Positions 27,291 to 38,314 are shown, counted from the stretch's first letter. The stretch is 64,000 nt of DNA from Tyto alba (GCF_018691265.1 NW_024881324.1:9055730-9119729); one strand, 5' to 3'. The notes: generated by a model from the sequence alone, not told the origin. Program-made: numbers and translations.

Positions 27291-30200
27291 ATGAGGTTTT
27301 CCTCCCACACGTGCTCGGCACCAGCTGCCCCTCTTCCTGTGATGACTGTCTCCCTTCAGAAGTGCTAGCAGTCTGGTGTAAAAGCATTTTGTAATCCATT
27401 ATGTTGAAAATAAACCGAAGCAGCTACAAACTACTCTTTACGCTCTTCTATGCTAACCCAGTTTTGCCTCCAGCCAGCTGGGAAGCGCTCACTCCGCCCC
27501 AGAGCAGACCAAAGAGGGGCATTTCCAAGGGGAGGCACGGTGAGCGTGTGGAAGCTTGTGTTGACACAGGCAGACCCAGAAGAGGACATCTGCACATAGC
27601 TACAGGTCAGAATCATTAACAGGACTGAAACTTTTAAATGCAAACAAAGAGACCTCGTCCATTGGAGGCACTAAGGTAACTGCAAGCGGGAAAAGAGGTC
27701 TGGACCTCACGTGAACCAAAACATTAGGGTTAAAACATACAATCTGTGTTCACAGATTCATGCTGACAGCACATAGACAGCAAGACTAAGGGGTACGAAC
27801 AGGCGGAATGAGATGAATTCACACGAGGTACCACTGCCAGCAAAACACTTGTTGCATCCTCTCATTGGAGATTGCTTCTCCACCACTGAGCTGCTTGAAC
27901 GAACTGCATGAATGCTCCTCGTCCACTTCAGTGCCAAGTCAGACACTGTGAACAGTCTTAGCACCAGTTTAAGCTAAGCTCTGTGGTTTCACACCAGGGT
28001 TTTTGCACTGACAAAGAGGGACAGCACCTGCATAATTCAGTCTGCTGTCTCAGTAGTGCTACAAGGCTGTATCAAGGACTTGGACTGTAACAAACAACCA
28101 GAGGTGGAATGGTCTTATATTTTCACACCAGACAGGACAAGCAACAGCCAACTTCAGCCTCAGGAAGAAGAAACTCCATCTCAAAGTACAGAACAGAAAT
28201 TTGCCTCTGACCTTCTCTCCTGTGGCTTCAGTCCTGCTGCTTCCTTCCTCAGACTCTTTACCTCAGCTTCTTCCTGGGTCCTCATCTTAATCCCAATCCC
28301 ATCACACAATCGACCCCTGACAGTCACACCAGCTCCAAAATGCTGTCCCTACACTTGGTGTTTGCATCCATAACCACCCCCACATCTCATTGTTCAGACA
28401 GTCCCATGTTCCCCAACACTGCTCCTGAACACATCTCCCATAGCTTGTGTTCTCTCTCCATCCATTTCTTCCGCTCCACCCTGTCTGGGCAACCAACAGC
28501 TTTGCTGAAAACATGGGAGGACAATCTCCTTCCTGCTTCCTATGCCTAGGAAGACAGATGTAGCAATATCAAACCAAGTCCTTCAGCTTTAAAATACAGT
28601 ATGATCAGCGCAGCACTACCTAACAAGCTCCTGCTGTGTAGGTACAAAATGAGACACTTCAGAGTTTATAAACTGACTGATGACAGAAAAATTTCCTGTA
28701 GATGAGAAGGTACACTGGGACAACTCTACAGCCAAATTTGAAATATCCACCCCCAAATGTGAAGGTGCTACATAGCTACTCAATGAAACAGCTGGCCTAT
28801 TTTTAGAAAAGGCACAAAAATGCAGAGTTTTGTATCTTGTTCTCAAGACAACCTGAATCATTCATGCTGAAATGTAAAGAGGAAGAAAAATCAACATGAA
28901 ACTGCCACTGAGCTTGGAAAAATGTCACTTTAAAAGGTTATCCTGGAAAAATACTAAATGTTTTGCAGTGCCGATTGTAGGCAGTTCAACCAGCTTTTCT
29001 TACATTATTTGCCATTTCCTACAGTCATCACTGAGAAAGTCCCTTAAACAAATCCATGATGTAGAATAAAAATGAAAGAAGATTATAGGCTCCAGTGATG
29101 TCTGGACATATCCAAACAGGAGAAACACAGACTGTAATAAAGATGATGCCTATTAACAAGGCAATAGATGGTGAATGCAGAAAACAAGACATCGTTGTGT
29201 GCAGAGATTTTTTGATTCAGATATGCAAGAGACAGGAAAACCAAGTATCACAGTCACAGCCTATTTACAAAAATTAGAAGGAAGTGTTGATTGGTTTCTA
29301 TAGACACAAACATTGATATTCATACTAGAATCAAACAATTGTTCTTACAAATGGAAGTAAGGTCAAACTCTGATCATTGTAGTTCAGTAAATGCAGAAAG
29401 CAAGAAAATCCTGTTGATACATAACCTTCAACACCTAAGATGATTCAGCTACAAGAAAGCAAATAAAATTACTTTAAGTCAAACATTTAGTTATTTCTTC
29501 ATAAAAATATGTAGCTTTTCAGTAGATGACTCAAATGTGAAAGTCTGTGGTCTTTGCTCTAGCAGCTGGGCAAGCTGGATTCTGATCCACTACGCAAATG
29601 ACTCAAGTGTTTTTCAGTCTCTAGGGTGCCAGTTGCACTCCTGAACCCTCTGCAGAGGGAACCACCACTGCTGCTGAGCCTCAGAAGAAAAGAGCAACAG
29701 GGTATGAAACATAATTTCCCCAAAGGTGACTACCACCCAGTTTTATGGCATGACAGAGAGGAGCTGTGAAGTTGCTTTCTCCTTGTGTAACACTTCTGAA
29801 AACAAAAGAGGCAAAAGGTCTAACTCTCTAATTTTATTGAAAGAGAGGTAGGGCAGGCAGATTCTCCCATGAAGCATTCCAGATTTATGCTTTGCAGAGT
29901 ATCCTTTCAAGACTGATGCTAGACCTCTCAGATTATAAGAAAGATGTTTAAGCAGAGGAAGAAAGAAAAATGCAAACCAGGTCCCACTTACATGGGATCT
30001 TTCCCTTTGTTGGATGGGACCTTCCTATCAGGACAAACTTCACTTGCGGGCCTTAGTCCTTAGTACTTATTCTCCTCCCCACAACAAGAGGCAAAGCGTG
30101 TGTTGGCAGGAATGATTTCAAAACCAGAAGAGTCTTATAGAGCAGCAGGCAAGCAGCCTCCAAATGCAGGGGTGGAACAGAGCTACAGATGGGCTGATTT

Positions 30201-33116
30201 CAGGTTCTCCTCTGGAAACAAGGGAGCTGGGAACAGGTCTTCAAAGGGTCTTAAAGCACTGCTGAGACTTTCTGAAAGCCTCTTAAGATGAAAGTCAGGG
30301 ACCTAAACTCCATTGTACTGTACGACACAAAGTTTGCCTTGTTCAGGTGTCTTCAAACATCACAAAACCTGCCTATTTCTAGCAGTAAACATAGAAATAA
30401 CTGACTTTTACACTGCCCATAATAGACTACATCTACATTGTGAGAGTATGAAGCATTACTGCCGTATCTGTGCAACCATGATGAGAGCCGTAGTATAAAG
30501 AAAGCCTGTGCATTTTTTTTTTATCTCATCTAGACACAGCTCTAAGTAGCCGACTACTGTATTAAGTTGGATTTCCTGGCTCTCACCTATCTGAATCAAA
30601 CAAACAAGCTCTGCAAACATTATTGTCTTGTCTTCTGCATTCACCCATTATATAGGTCTATTATGTGGACCAAGCTGAACTTTTTCCTCCACTGGACAGG
30701 TCAATATACATGGGAAGAACCAAAATGCATGCAGCACAGGCTACCAGGCTTTCCCAGTAATCCCAAAGAGTTAAGCAAGACCAAAGAAGCAGCAAGGAAA
30801 ACGGAAACCTTCCTGAATTGAAGATGAAATGAAACTAGGCCAAACCAAGGGCAATCTACCAAACAGTCTCATGGTGAGGTCTCTGGCTGGAGAGCTCCAT
30901 TCCTCCATCTGGTGAATTTATCTTGACTAGGAAAAGAATAACGCAGTACAAGTGTATGTAGCTGCAACCTGGTGTGAGTGCCAGGCTGAGCAACAGGTTC
31001 ACGCAAATCCCCTCACTTCCAATCAGAACTGCTGCAAGAACGAGCAAACCGAGCCCAAAGATATGCTTATTTTCTGAAAAAGAGTAACTGTTCAGATCAC
31101 AAGACAAGACATAGATGTGTATGGCCTGACTTTTATTTCATTGGGCATTCTGGAGTTCATTCTGACTCACATGGGTTTTGAATACCCTACCTAATAACAT
31201 CCACATCCCACAGTGTCAGGTACTTAAATCAATAATTGAGGCAGGTAAGCAATAACTCACCCTCGATGTCCTTAAAATCATCCTGATTTTACTTTGAGTT
31301 TTCCAGGGAAGTCATATACACAGTTCTCTCATCCTGACAATTCATCAGTCCCTAGACTATGCACCAAGTCCCTGTAATGTTCCCCTTTGGCTAGCAGAGA
31401 ACTGAACAGATGTGGAAAAAAATTCACTGACTAGCGAAGAAATTCAGGGCAAGAAAATAACCCAGAATTACCTGGACTGTGTCCAGACCTCTTTACAGCT
31501 TTATGAAGAAAAATGTTAGGAAGCAGAGGATACATGTAACAATTTGAGAGACCCGGTTTCCTAAGTGCAGCATGAAAGAAACATGGTGGCCCCACCAAGG
31601 GGTGTGAGGAAGATTTACATCACCATAATTCACCCAATAGTGCTTTGGTACAAACCCACATGAGGAGTTCTACGTTGAGGAACTACAGCAACTTACATCA
31701 GATGAGAATGTGCCTCCCTGTATCTTATGAAATAATTATTTAAAGTTCAGATGGTTATGGACTTGACACAACATATATCCTAAAACAGTACGTTTGGAAT
31801 GGGAAATCTCAAGGGAGAGCCTACCCACCATGTCTGAGACAGGTGCAGGGCATGAGAGCAAGGGCTCTGAAGAAAGGGGAGGTTTTCTGGAGCAAGAGTG
31901 AGCATCTGTGAAAAGCATCCTTGAGATCCCACTGGATGTGGTAGGGAACAGGTCAGGGCTCTTCCCCTCTCGCAGCTAACTCAGAGCAGTCTTGAACAAG
32001 AACAGAGTCGCCATTCATACATGGAACACAGGTGAGAAGAGACATGCACAACTCCCTGGCCAGGGAAAACAGCCCAGGGTTTAGCCTCTGCTTCAATGCT
32101 GTAAAATAGCTTTGAAAAGCTGTAGAGAGAGGAGTGAAATTTGGGACAAATGGCTCTATTTGTTACCCATGCTTTTGTTACAGGTTTGTGATTTTTTATG
32201 ACAAAGCAAAGAGAGAGAAATAATTAATGAAAAAGGTCATCTGAAGGTTTGAGTCTCCCGAGAACTGCTATCCTAACTTGGAAGGCAAGGCAATAGCTGA
32301 CAAAATAAAGAGGAATTTGCGTAAGTGGAAGCTTCATGGACAAGCACTGTCACTCCATTTTGTTTTGAAACAACAAGGCGATTCAACCAAGTGCAGAAGC
32401 TAAATGCAGAGGGTGCGCTGCAAGTTAAGACAACTGAACTTTAGGAGCTGGTACACAGATTGAAGTCTGTTCCACAGCCTTGGGGCAAATTTCATTCTCT
32501 GAAGCAGTACTTTAGAGGCAGAAACTGTTCAGTGACGTGCCACTGTCTCTGAGCGCATAAATGCTCCCAGTCAAGGATGCGAGTTAGCTGAGGTAACTGA
32601 GCTGTGGCCACACTGGAAAAAAGGGAGAAGAGAGAGCAAGTGAATGACAGTGGCACCAAACAAAAAACACTGGGAAAGGATTCAAGCAGAAGGGTGGCCT
32701 ATGGGATAGAATAGTTGCCTAGGATTTGGGAAACTGATGAAGTCAGACCTCAACATCAACGAGCTCTTCTGAGCCCGTCCTTCAGCCTTTCTGTAGCCCA
32801 CCTGCAAAATTACACCCGTATCAGACAGCAGGAGTGAGCACTCCTGTGGGCGGTGCACCCAGGTAGGGGAACTCTTCTGTGGAGTGACAGAGCTCCGGGA
32901 GGAGGTGAGCAGGTTGAGGAGTATCAGGGAGCGTGAGAGAGAGACAGACCACTGGAACACACCCTACCTTCCCTGAGACGGGCAGACAGGACGCAGGAGA
33001 CGGAGGAGCCCCTGTCCTCTCTCCGTGTGGCTGAACACAGCAACTTAAGACATAGAGGGCAATGGTGACAAGCTCCTCTGTCACCACATCTCCTCTGTGA
33101 CTACTCACCTCCCCAG

Positions 33117-33725
33117 GTGCCCTTGAATAATAGGTATGAGGCTCTGCAAGTGGAACCGAACAATAATGAGGACAATGGTTCATCTAGTTTGGAGGTGTTG
33201 CTGAGGTTAAGTCTGCCTACGCCCTGCATCAAAGCTGCTTCCATAAAGAAAAAAAGACGGGTCATTGTCATAGGAGACTCCCTTCTGAAGGGAACAGAAG
33301 GCCCAATATGCCGACCTGACCCACTTCTTAGGGAAGTCTGCTGCCTCCCTGGGGTCTGGGTTAAAGATGTGAAGAGAAACCTTCCTGTCCTGATACAGCT
33401 CTCAGATTATTATCCATTGATTTTTCAGGTAGGCAGTGATGAAGCTGCAACAAGAAGTCTGAGGGCAATCAAGAGAGACTTCAGGGCCTTCGGGAGACTG
33501 GTTAAGGGATCAGGAGAACAAGTAGTGTTCTCCTCTGTCCTTCCAGTTGCAGGAAATTATGAGGGAAGAAACAAGAAGAGCCAGCAGATCAATACCTGGC
33601 TCCGAGCCTGGTGTCACTGGCAGAATTTTGGGTTTTTTGATCATGGGTCAGATTACATGACACCAGGCCTGCTGGCAACAGATGGGGTTTACTTGTCTCA
33701 AAGGGGGAAAAGGATCTTTGCATAG
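33117..33725 (+). pseudogene. CR1 ORF1 remnant: esterase (SGNH/GDSL) domain
   Basis: A 202-codon frame encodes the C-terminal part of CR1 ORF1p, which in this clade carries an SGNH-hydrolase (esterase) domain thought to help nucleic-acid or membrane interactions of the retrotransposon particle. A basic KKKRR stretch precedes block I, VIVIGDSLLKG, whose nucleophilic Ser is residue 55 (codon 33,279-33,281). Block III reads VGSDE (33,429-33,443) rather than the classic GTND form, which may be a subfamily trait. Block V reads DGVYLSQRGKRIF, so the catalytic His of the DGVH motif is Tyr at residue 192 (TAC at 33,690-33,692). The frame stops at a TAG (33,723-33,725) in mid-helix; related copies continue, so this is probably a Gln codon turned to stop. 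The first ATG used here lies inside the domain's upstream linker; the true ORF1 start is upstream and disrupted. Confidence 0.85.
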
Positions 33726-33960
33726 GAGTTAGCAGGGATCACTGAAAAAAAAGAGATTTAAACTAGGTTTGAAGGGGAAAAGGGATAAAACCAGGCTCAC
33801 TAGAGATAAGCTTGAGGGCAGCACGCCCATGTTTGAAGGACATTGTGCTAGTGAGGTCCTTCAGTCTGCTGTCTCAGTGGAGGTAGGGGATAGAGATCCA
33901 TGTTGGTAAGAAAGACACAGAGGTGACTGATGTGTTAGAAACCACTGGGGCACCTGAAAA
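33726..33960 (+). other. CR1 inter-ORF spacer
   Basis: This non-coding stretch joins the ORF1 and ORF2 remnants. It begins with the continuation of ORF1 after the premature stop (an ELAG-like reading). It then holds AACTAGGTTTGAAGGGG and CAGGCTCACTAGAGATAAGC, sequences typical of the spacer in bird CR1 elements as I recall them. Confidence 0.6.
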
Positions 33961-34760
33961 TAGTCACATAGGAATTAGGGCTTCTCCCCATACAAGGGTG
34001 GCAGGATCTATAGCCCAACTGAAGTTCATCTACACCAGTGCCCTCACTATGGGCAACGAACAGCAGGACCTGGAAGCCACTGTGCAGCAGGAAAATCATG
34101 ATATAGTTACCATCATGGAAACATGGTGGGATGACTCGCACAACTGGAGTGATGCAATGGATGGCTATGAACTCTGCAGGGACAGGCAAGGAAGGAGAGG
34201 TGGTGGGGTAGCCCTGTATGTTAGGGAGTGTTTTGATCATCTAGAGGCTAATAATAGTGACGATAGGGTTAAGTACTTATAGGTAGAAATCAGGGAGAAG
34301 GCCAACAAGGCAGATATTATGGCGGGAGCCTGTTATACACCACCCAGCCAGGATGAAGAGGCAGACGAAATATTGTATAAACAGCTGGGAGAAGTCTCGC
34401 AATCGCTGGCCCTTATTCTCATGGGGGATTTCAACCTACCAGCTGTCTGCTGGAAATATAATACAGCAGAGAGGAAACAGTCTAGGACTTTCCTGGCATG
34501 TGTGGAAGCTAACTTCCTGACATAGTTGGTGAGTGGGCCAACAATGGGAGGTGCCCTTGATGGACCTGTTGTTTGGGAACAGAGAAGGACTTGTGGGGTG
34601 AGGTGATGGTTGGAGGCTTTCTTGGGCACAGCAATCACGAAAAGATACTTTTTGATTCTTGGAGAAGTAAGGACGGAGGTCAGCAGAACTGCTACCTTGG
34701 ACTTCCAGAGGGCAGACTTTGGCCTGTTCAGGAGACTGACTGAGTTCATTGGGAGGCAGT
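33923..34760 (+). pseudogene. CR1 ORF2 remnant: apurinic-like endonuclease domain
   Basis: The N-terminal half of ORF2 is an APE-type endonuclease, the enzyme that nicks target DNA for target-primed reverse transcription. Visible motifs are METWWDDSHNW with the metal-binding Glu (codon 34,118-34,120), RQGRRGGGVALYVRE, and MGDFN with catalytic Asp and Asn (34,427-34,435). The C-terminal SDH motif reads SNH (34,630-34,638), an Asp-to-Asn change at a catalytic position, and lies in a different frame. The first-strand Asn region (reading YTSALTMGNE) also departs from the YTNA-type motif expected. In-frame TAG stops occur at 34,280-34,282 and 34,523-34,525. A frameshift between 34,526 and 34,620 moves the frame by one. 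The domain is therefore broken in at least four places. Confidence 0.85.
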
Positions 34761-36610
34761 CCTGAAGGGCAAAGGAGTCCAGGAAGACTGGACATTCTTC
34801 AAGAAGGAAATCCTGAAGTGCAAGAGCAGGCTCTCCCTATGTGCTGAAAGACAAGCCAGCAGTGAAGAAGACCAGCCTGGTTAAACAGAGCTTTGGCTGG
34901 AACTCAGGAGAAAAATGAGAGTTTATGACCTTTGGAAGAAAGGGCAGGCCATCCAGGACTATAAGGATGTCGTGCGGTTACGCAGGGAGAAAATTAGAAG
35001 GGCCAAAGCCCAACTAGAGCTTAATCTGGCTAATGCTGTAAAAGACAGCAAAACATGTTTCTATCAATACATTAACAATAAATAGAGGGCTAAGGAGAAT
35101 GTCCATCCATTATTGGATGCGGTGGAAAACACACTGACAAAGGATGAGGGAAAGGCTGAGGTACTTAACGCCTTCTTTGCCTCAGTCTTTAACAGTGAGA
35201 CAAGTTGTTCTCCAGGTACCCAGACCCCTGAGCTGGAAGACAGGGACTGGGAGCAGAATGAAGCCCCCATAATTCAAGAGGAAATGGTTAGTGACCTGCT
35301 ACACCACTTAGACACAAACAAGCCTATGTGGCCGAATGGGATCCACCCAAGGGTACTGAGGGAGCTGGCAGAAGTGCTCACCAAGCCACTTTCCATCATT
35401 TATCATCAGTTCTGGCTAACTGGGGAGGTCCCAGCTGACTGGAAGTTAGCAAATGTGACACCCATCTACAAGAAGAGCCAAAAGGAGGATCGGGGGAACT
35501 ACAGGCCTGTCAGTCTGACCTCAGAGTCAGGGAAGGTTATGGAGTAGATCATCCCGAGTGCCATCACATGGCATGTACAGGTCAACCAGGTCATCAGGCC
35601 CAGTCAACATGGGTTTATGAAAGGCAGGTCCTGCTTGCCTAGCCTGATCTCCTTCTGTGACAAGATGACCCGCTTAGTGGATAAGGGAAAAGCTGTGGAT
35701 GTTGACTACCTACATTTTGTAAAGCCTTTGACACCTTTTTCCCACAGCATTCTCCTGGAGAAAATGGCTGTTCATGGCTTGGACAGGTGCACTCTTCACT
35801 GGGTAAAAAACTGGCTGGATGGCCAGGCCCAAAGAGTTGTGGTGAATGGAGCTAAATCCAGTTGGCAGCCAGTCACAAGTGGTGTTCCTCAGTGCTCTGT
35901 ATTGGGGCCAGTTCTGTTCAATATCTTTACCAGTGATTCGGACAAGGGGATCAAGTGCACCCTCAGTAAATTTGCAGAAGACACCGAGTTGGGTGTGAGT
36001 GTTGATCTGCTTGAGGCTAGGAAGGCTCTACAGAGGGGTCTGGACAGGCTGGATCGATGGGCCGAGGCCGATTTTAAGAGGTTCAACAAGGCCCAGTGCC
36101 GGGTCCTGCACTTGGGTCACAACAACCCCACGCAGCACTGCAGGTTTGGGGCAGAGCGGCTGGAAATCTGCCTGGCGGGAAAGGACCTGGGGATGGTGGT
36201 CAACAGCCGGCTGAATATGAGCTGGCCGTGTGCCCGGGTGGCCAAGATGGCCAGTGGCATCCTGGCTTGTATCAGCAACAGTGTGGCCAGCAGGACCAGG
36301 GCAGGGATCGTCCCCTGGACTCGGCACTGGTGAGGCCGCACCTCGAGTGCTGGGTTCAGGTTCGGGCCCCTCACTACAAGAAAGACATTGAGGTGCTGGA
36401 GCGTGTCCAGAGAAGGGCAACGGAGCTGGTGAAGGGTCTGGAGCACAAGTCTCGTGGGGAGCGGCTGAGGGAACTGGGGGTGTTCAGCCTGGAGAAAAGG
36501 AGGCTCGGGGGAGACCTTATCACTCTACAACTGCCCAAAAGGAGGTTGTAGTGAGGTGGGGGTCGGTCTCTTCCCCCAAGTAACAGGAGATAGGACAAGA
36601 GGAAATGGCC
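34761..36610 (+). pseudogene. CR1 ORF2 remnant: reverse transcriptase domain
   Basis: This is the C-terminal part of ORF2, a non-LTR reverse transcriptase of the Jockey/CR1 group. The longest open pieces are 35,113-35,547 and 35,617-36,333. Recognisable in order are the linker (KAEVLNAFFASVFNS), HLDTNKPMWPNGIHPRVLRE (finger region), IYKKSQKEDRGNYRPVSLTS, then motif A at 35,713-35,745, [10 protein letters not shown] (35,881-35,910), and motif C FAEDTEL (from 35,971). Motif A reads [11 protein letters not shown] instead of a DFSKAFD-type motif because the first Asp became His and two opposite one-base indels shift the frame locally. Motif C has FAED where FADD is catalytic. Gly of PQG is Cys. 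A TAG stop lies at 35,545-35,547. A one-base loss near 36,312 moves the frame to [20 protein letters not shown], and a further indel near 36,530 breaks the C-terminus. It is non-functional. Confidence 0.9.
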
Positions 36611-36855
36611 TCAAGTTGTGCCAGGGAAGGTTTAGATTGGATATTAGGAGAAATTTCTTCACTGAAAGGGCTGTCAAGCATTGGAACAGGCTGCCCAGGG
36701 AAAGTGGCTGAGTCACCATCCCTGGAGGTATTTAAAAGACATTATAGATGTGGTGCTTAGGGACATGGTTAGCGGTGGACTTGGCTGTGCTATGTTAATG
36801 GTTGGACTCGATGATCTTAAAGGTCTTTTCCAACTTAAACGATTCTATGATTCTA
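36611..36855 (+). repeat. CR1 3' region and octamer tail
   Basis: This is the end of the ORF2 C-terminus ([20 protein letters not shown] in one frame) plus the 3' UTR. The UTR ends in the conserved stem-loop region recognised by CR1 reverse transcriptase and in two copies of the ATTCTATG-type repeat. CR1 uses this repeat instead of a poly(A) tail. Confidence 0.92.
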
Positions 36856-37539
36856 AAGCAAGGGTAAGAGCAGTTGCCTCAGAAGATGGGCCGACAGCTC
36901 AGCAAGAACAGTTCCCCGCACAACCAGAGCCTCTGCCTGCCAAATAAACTTAATTTTTGAAGTGTTTGCACCCCACTACAGAAGCTTGCTTAAAAATGAA
37001 GACACATGCTTAATCCCTGGGGCAGAGAGTATGTGTGAGATTTTCTGTTTCCTTTGTCATTACAGGATTAAAGTAATTTCCTTCTCTTCATTATTTTCTC
37101 ACAATTTCAATTATCCACATGTAGATTTATTGCACTCTTAGAAGAGAAATACTGTTGAAGGAACCACTTCCACGGAAGTTCTTATTTCATCCCTCTGAAA
37201 CCTGAAATTCTCACTAAGGCATGGCCTGAAGGATTGCCAAGCACAAGGCCCTTTGCACATAAAGAACTGGACAGACTTTAACATCTTGACTGCTTTTAAC
37301 AGACTATAACGTCTTACATGTTAGGAGTCTCTTCGACATTAGGCAACATAATCCATAAGCAAATACTGTAGGAAAACAGAAGACCTGAAAAGTCCATGAA
37401 ACAGAAAAATGTATTTCAAAAATACAGAGCACGTGCTCATAGAACTCAGAAAAATAAATCATTGCCCATAATATTCATTAGTTTCAAACACAAGCTACCG
37501 GAGAAACTTCTGCCTCGAAGAAAAGTGTAAAATACAGAA

Positions 37540-37690
37540 TCCGACTGAACTATGTCCCTATGATTTCCTAAGATTAATTGCAGTAATTAATTAGTCAGAT
37601 CACTCTTTTGTAGTCTTATTAGGTCACAAATTCATGCAAATGATTGATTTCTTCTACTACTTTCAGTAAGGATCTCCTTGAAGAGAAGTC
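37540..37690. promoter_or_regulatory. Possible regulatory block with octamer and homeodomain sites
   Basis: Within 110 bp there are GATTAATTG, TAATTAATTAG, an AGGTCA nuclear-receptor half-site (37,621-37,626), the octamer ATGCAAAT (37,634-37,641) and TGATTGAT (37,641-37,648, a PBX/HOX-type site). The clustering of full-consensus sites suggests an enhancer. In AT-rich DNA such sites also arise by chance, so this is a hypothesis. Confidence 0.25.
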
Positions 37691-37900
37691 TTTGGCAAGT
37701 TCTTCAGTTTAATACTTATCTTACAAATGCGTCAGTTTACTAAGGAGAGAGGAACAAAAAAATCAAAAAAAATTCTGACACAAAACAGCAAATGTTAGGC
37801 CAGAAATGCACTAGTAGTTAAGAAGAAAGTACCAACAGTAGAACCAAAAATAACTCTTCAACCATTTGTCTTTTCAAACCTCTCTGTTTTTTCTTTTCAG

Positions 37901-38014
37901 GACCCATGCTTCTCATAACTGAATGTTTCTTACGCTTGCACTGGGGTCTCTCAGAGCCTCTTTCCACTGAGATAAAAATATGTCTTTTTCTCAACCATGT
38001 TATTAGCAATCATA
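37901..38014 (+). other. Candidate exon, 114 nt, flanked by consensus splice sites
   Basis: A strong pyrimidine tract (CTCTCTGTTTTTTCTTTTCAG, ending at 37,900) with an upstream AATAACT branch-like motif precedes this segment. A canonical GTAAGT donor follows at 38,015. The 114-nt length is divisible by three. One frame is open throughout (reading PMLLITECFLRLHWGLSEPL and on), with two bases left at the start and one at the end. The peptide has no recognised family and is rather hydrophobic, so a non-coding RNA exon or chance is as likely as a protein-coding exon. Confidence 0.25.
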
Positions 38015-38182
38015 GTAAGTGGTTTTATTCCTTTTTTTCTCCACGACCTTTCTTCAGTTCTGCCTACTGTTTATCTAAAAGCAAAAGCTGGTCAATGCTT
38101 ATCACTGTTTTTTTTTTTAATTAAGTATTCAAATGAAAAGTGATGCTACCTCTTATATTCAAATGTATATTCAAAGCATTTC

Positions 38183-38219
38183 GGGGGGTGGGGGGGGGAG
38201 GGGAGGGGGAAAGGAGGGG
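38183..38219 (+). repeat. G-rich tract with G-quadruplex motif
   Basis: Runs of 6, 9, 4, 5 and 4 G separated by one to a few bases (T, A, A, AAAGGA). This satisfies the four-G-tract pattern with very short loops and predicts a highly stable intramolecular G-quadruplex on the plus strand. Confidence 0.92.
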
Positions 38220-38314
38220 TTGAAAAAGGCTTTCTCATTACCAAAACTGTGCTATATATTTTCTGCTCCTCTACCAGAATTCCTCATATCACATCCACCT
38301 CTACTTTAGTTTTG

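Larger units (their letters stand above)
15398..32799. other. Long single-copy non-coding interval
   Basis: More than 17 kb without a supportable gene. It contains ancient repeat relics (15,953-16,145; 25,425-25,560; 27,150-27,290), an A-rich run at 18,731-18,745 and a block rich in TAATTA-type sequence at 20,930-21,250. Isolated consensus donors occur on the plus strand at 20,300/20,301 (CAAG|GTGAGT) and 22,224/22,225 (CCAG|GTGAGC), and on the minus strand at about 24,254, 25,401, 26,530 and 31,250. None pairs convincingly with an acceptor around a long open frame. Open frames are at most about 110 codons and lack motifs. Confidence 0.55.
32800..36855 (+). mobile_element. CR1: CR1 non-LTR retrotransposon, near full-length, inactivated
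   Basis: This is a plus-strand CR1 LINE of about 4 kb. The 3' end carries the conserved CR1 tail (GGTTGGACTCGATGATCTTA at 36,801-36,820) and ends at 36,841-36,855 with a GATTCTATGATTCTA repeat instead of poly(A), which is diagnostic of the family. The 5' edge is approximate: ORF1-like sequence is recognisable from about 32,830 (AGCTCCGGGAGGAGGTGAGC at 32,890-32,909), and the first several hundred bases of a full element seem to be missing. Downstream come an ORF1 with an SGNH esterase domain, an ORF2 with an endonuclease and a reverse transcriptase, and a short 3' UTR. Multiple stops, frameshifts and lost catalytic residues mean it cannot move on its own. I saw no clear target-site duplication, as is usual for CR1. 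Most bird CR1 copies are short 3' fragments, so a copy of this length is noteworthy. It looks closest to the younger neoavian CR1 subfamilies, by inference. Confidence 0.93.
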
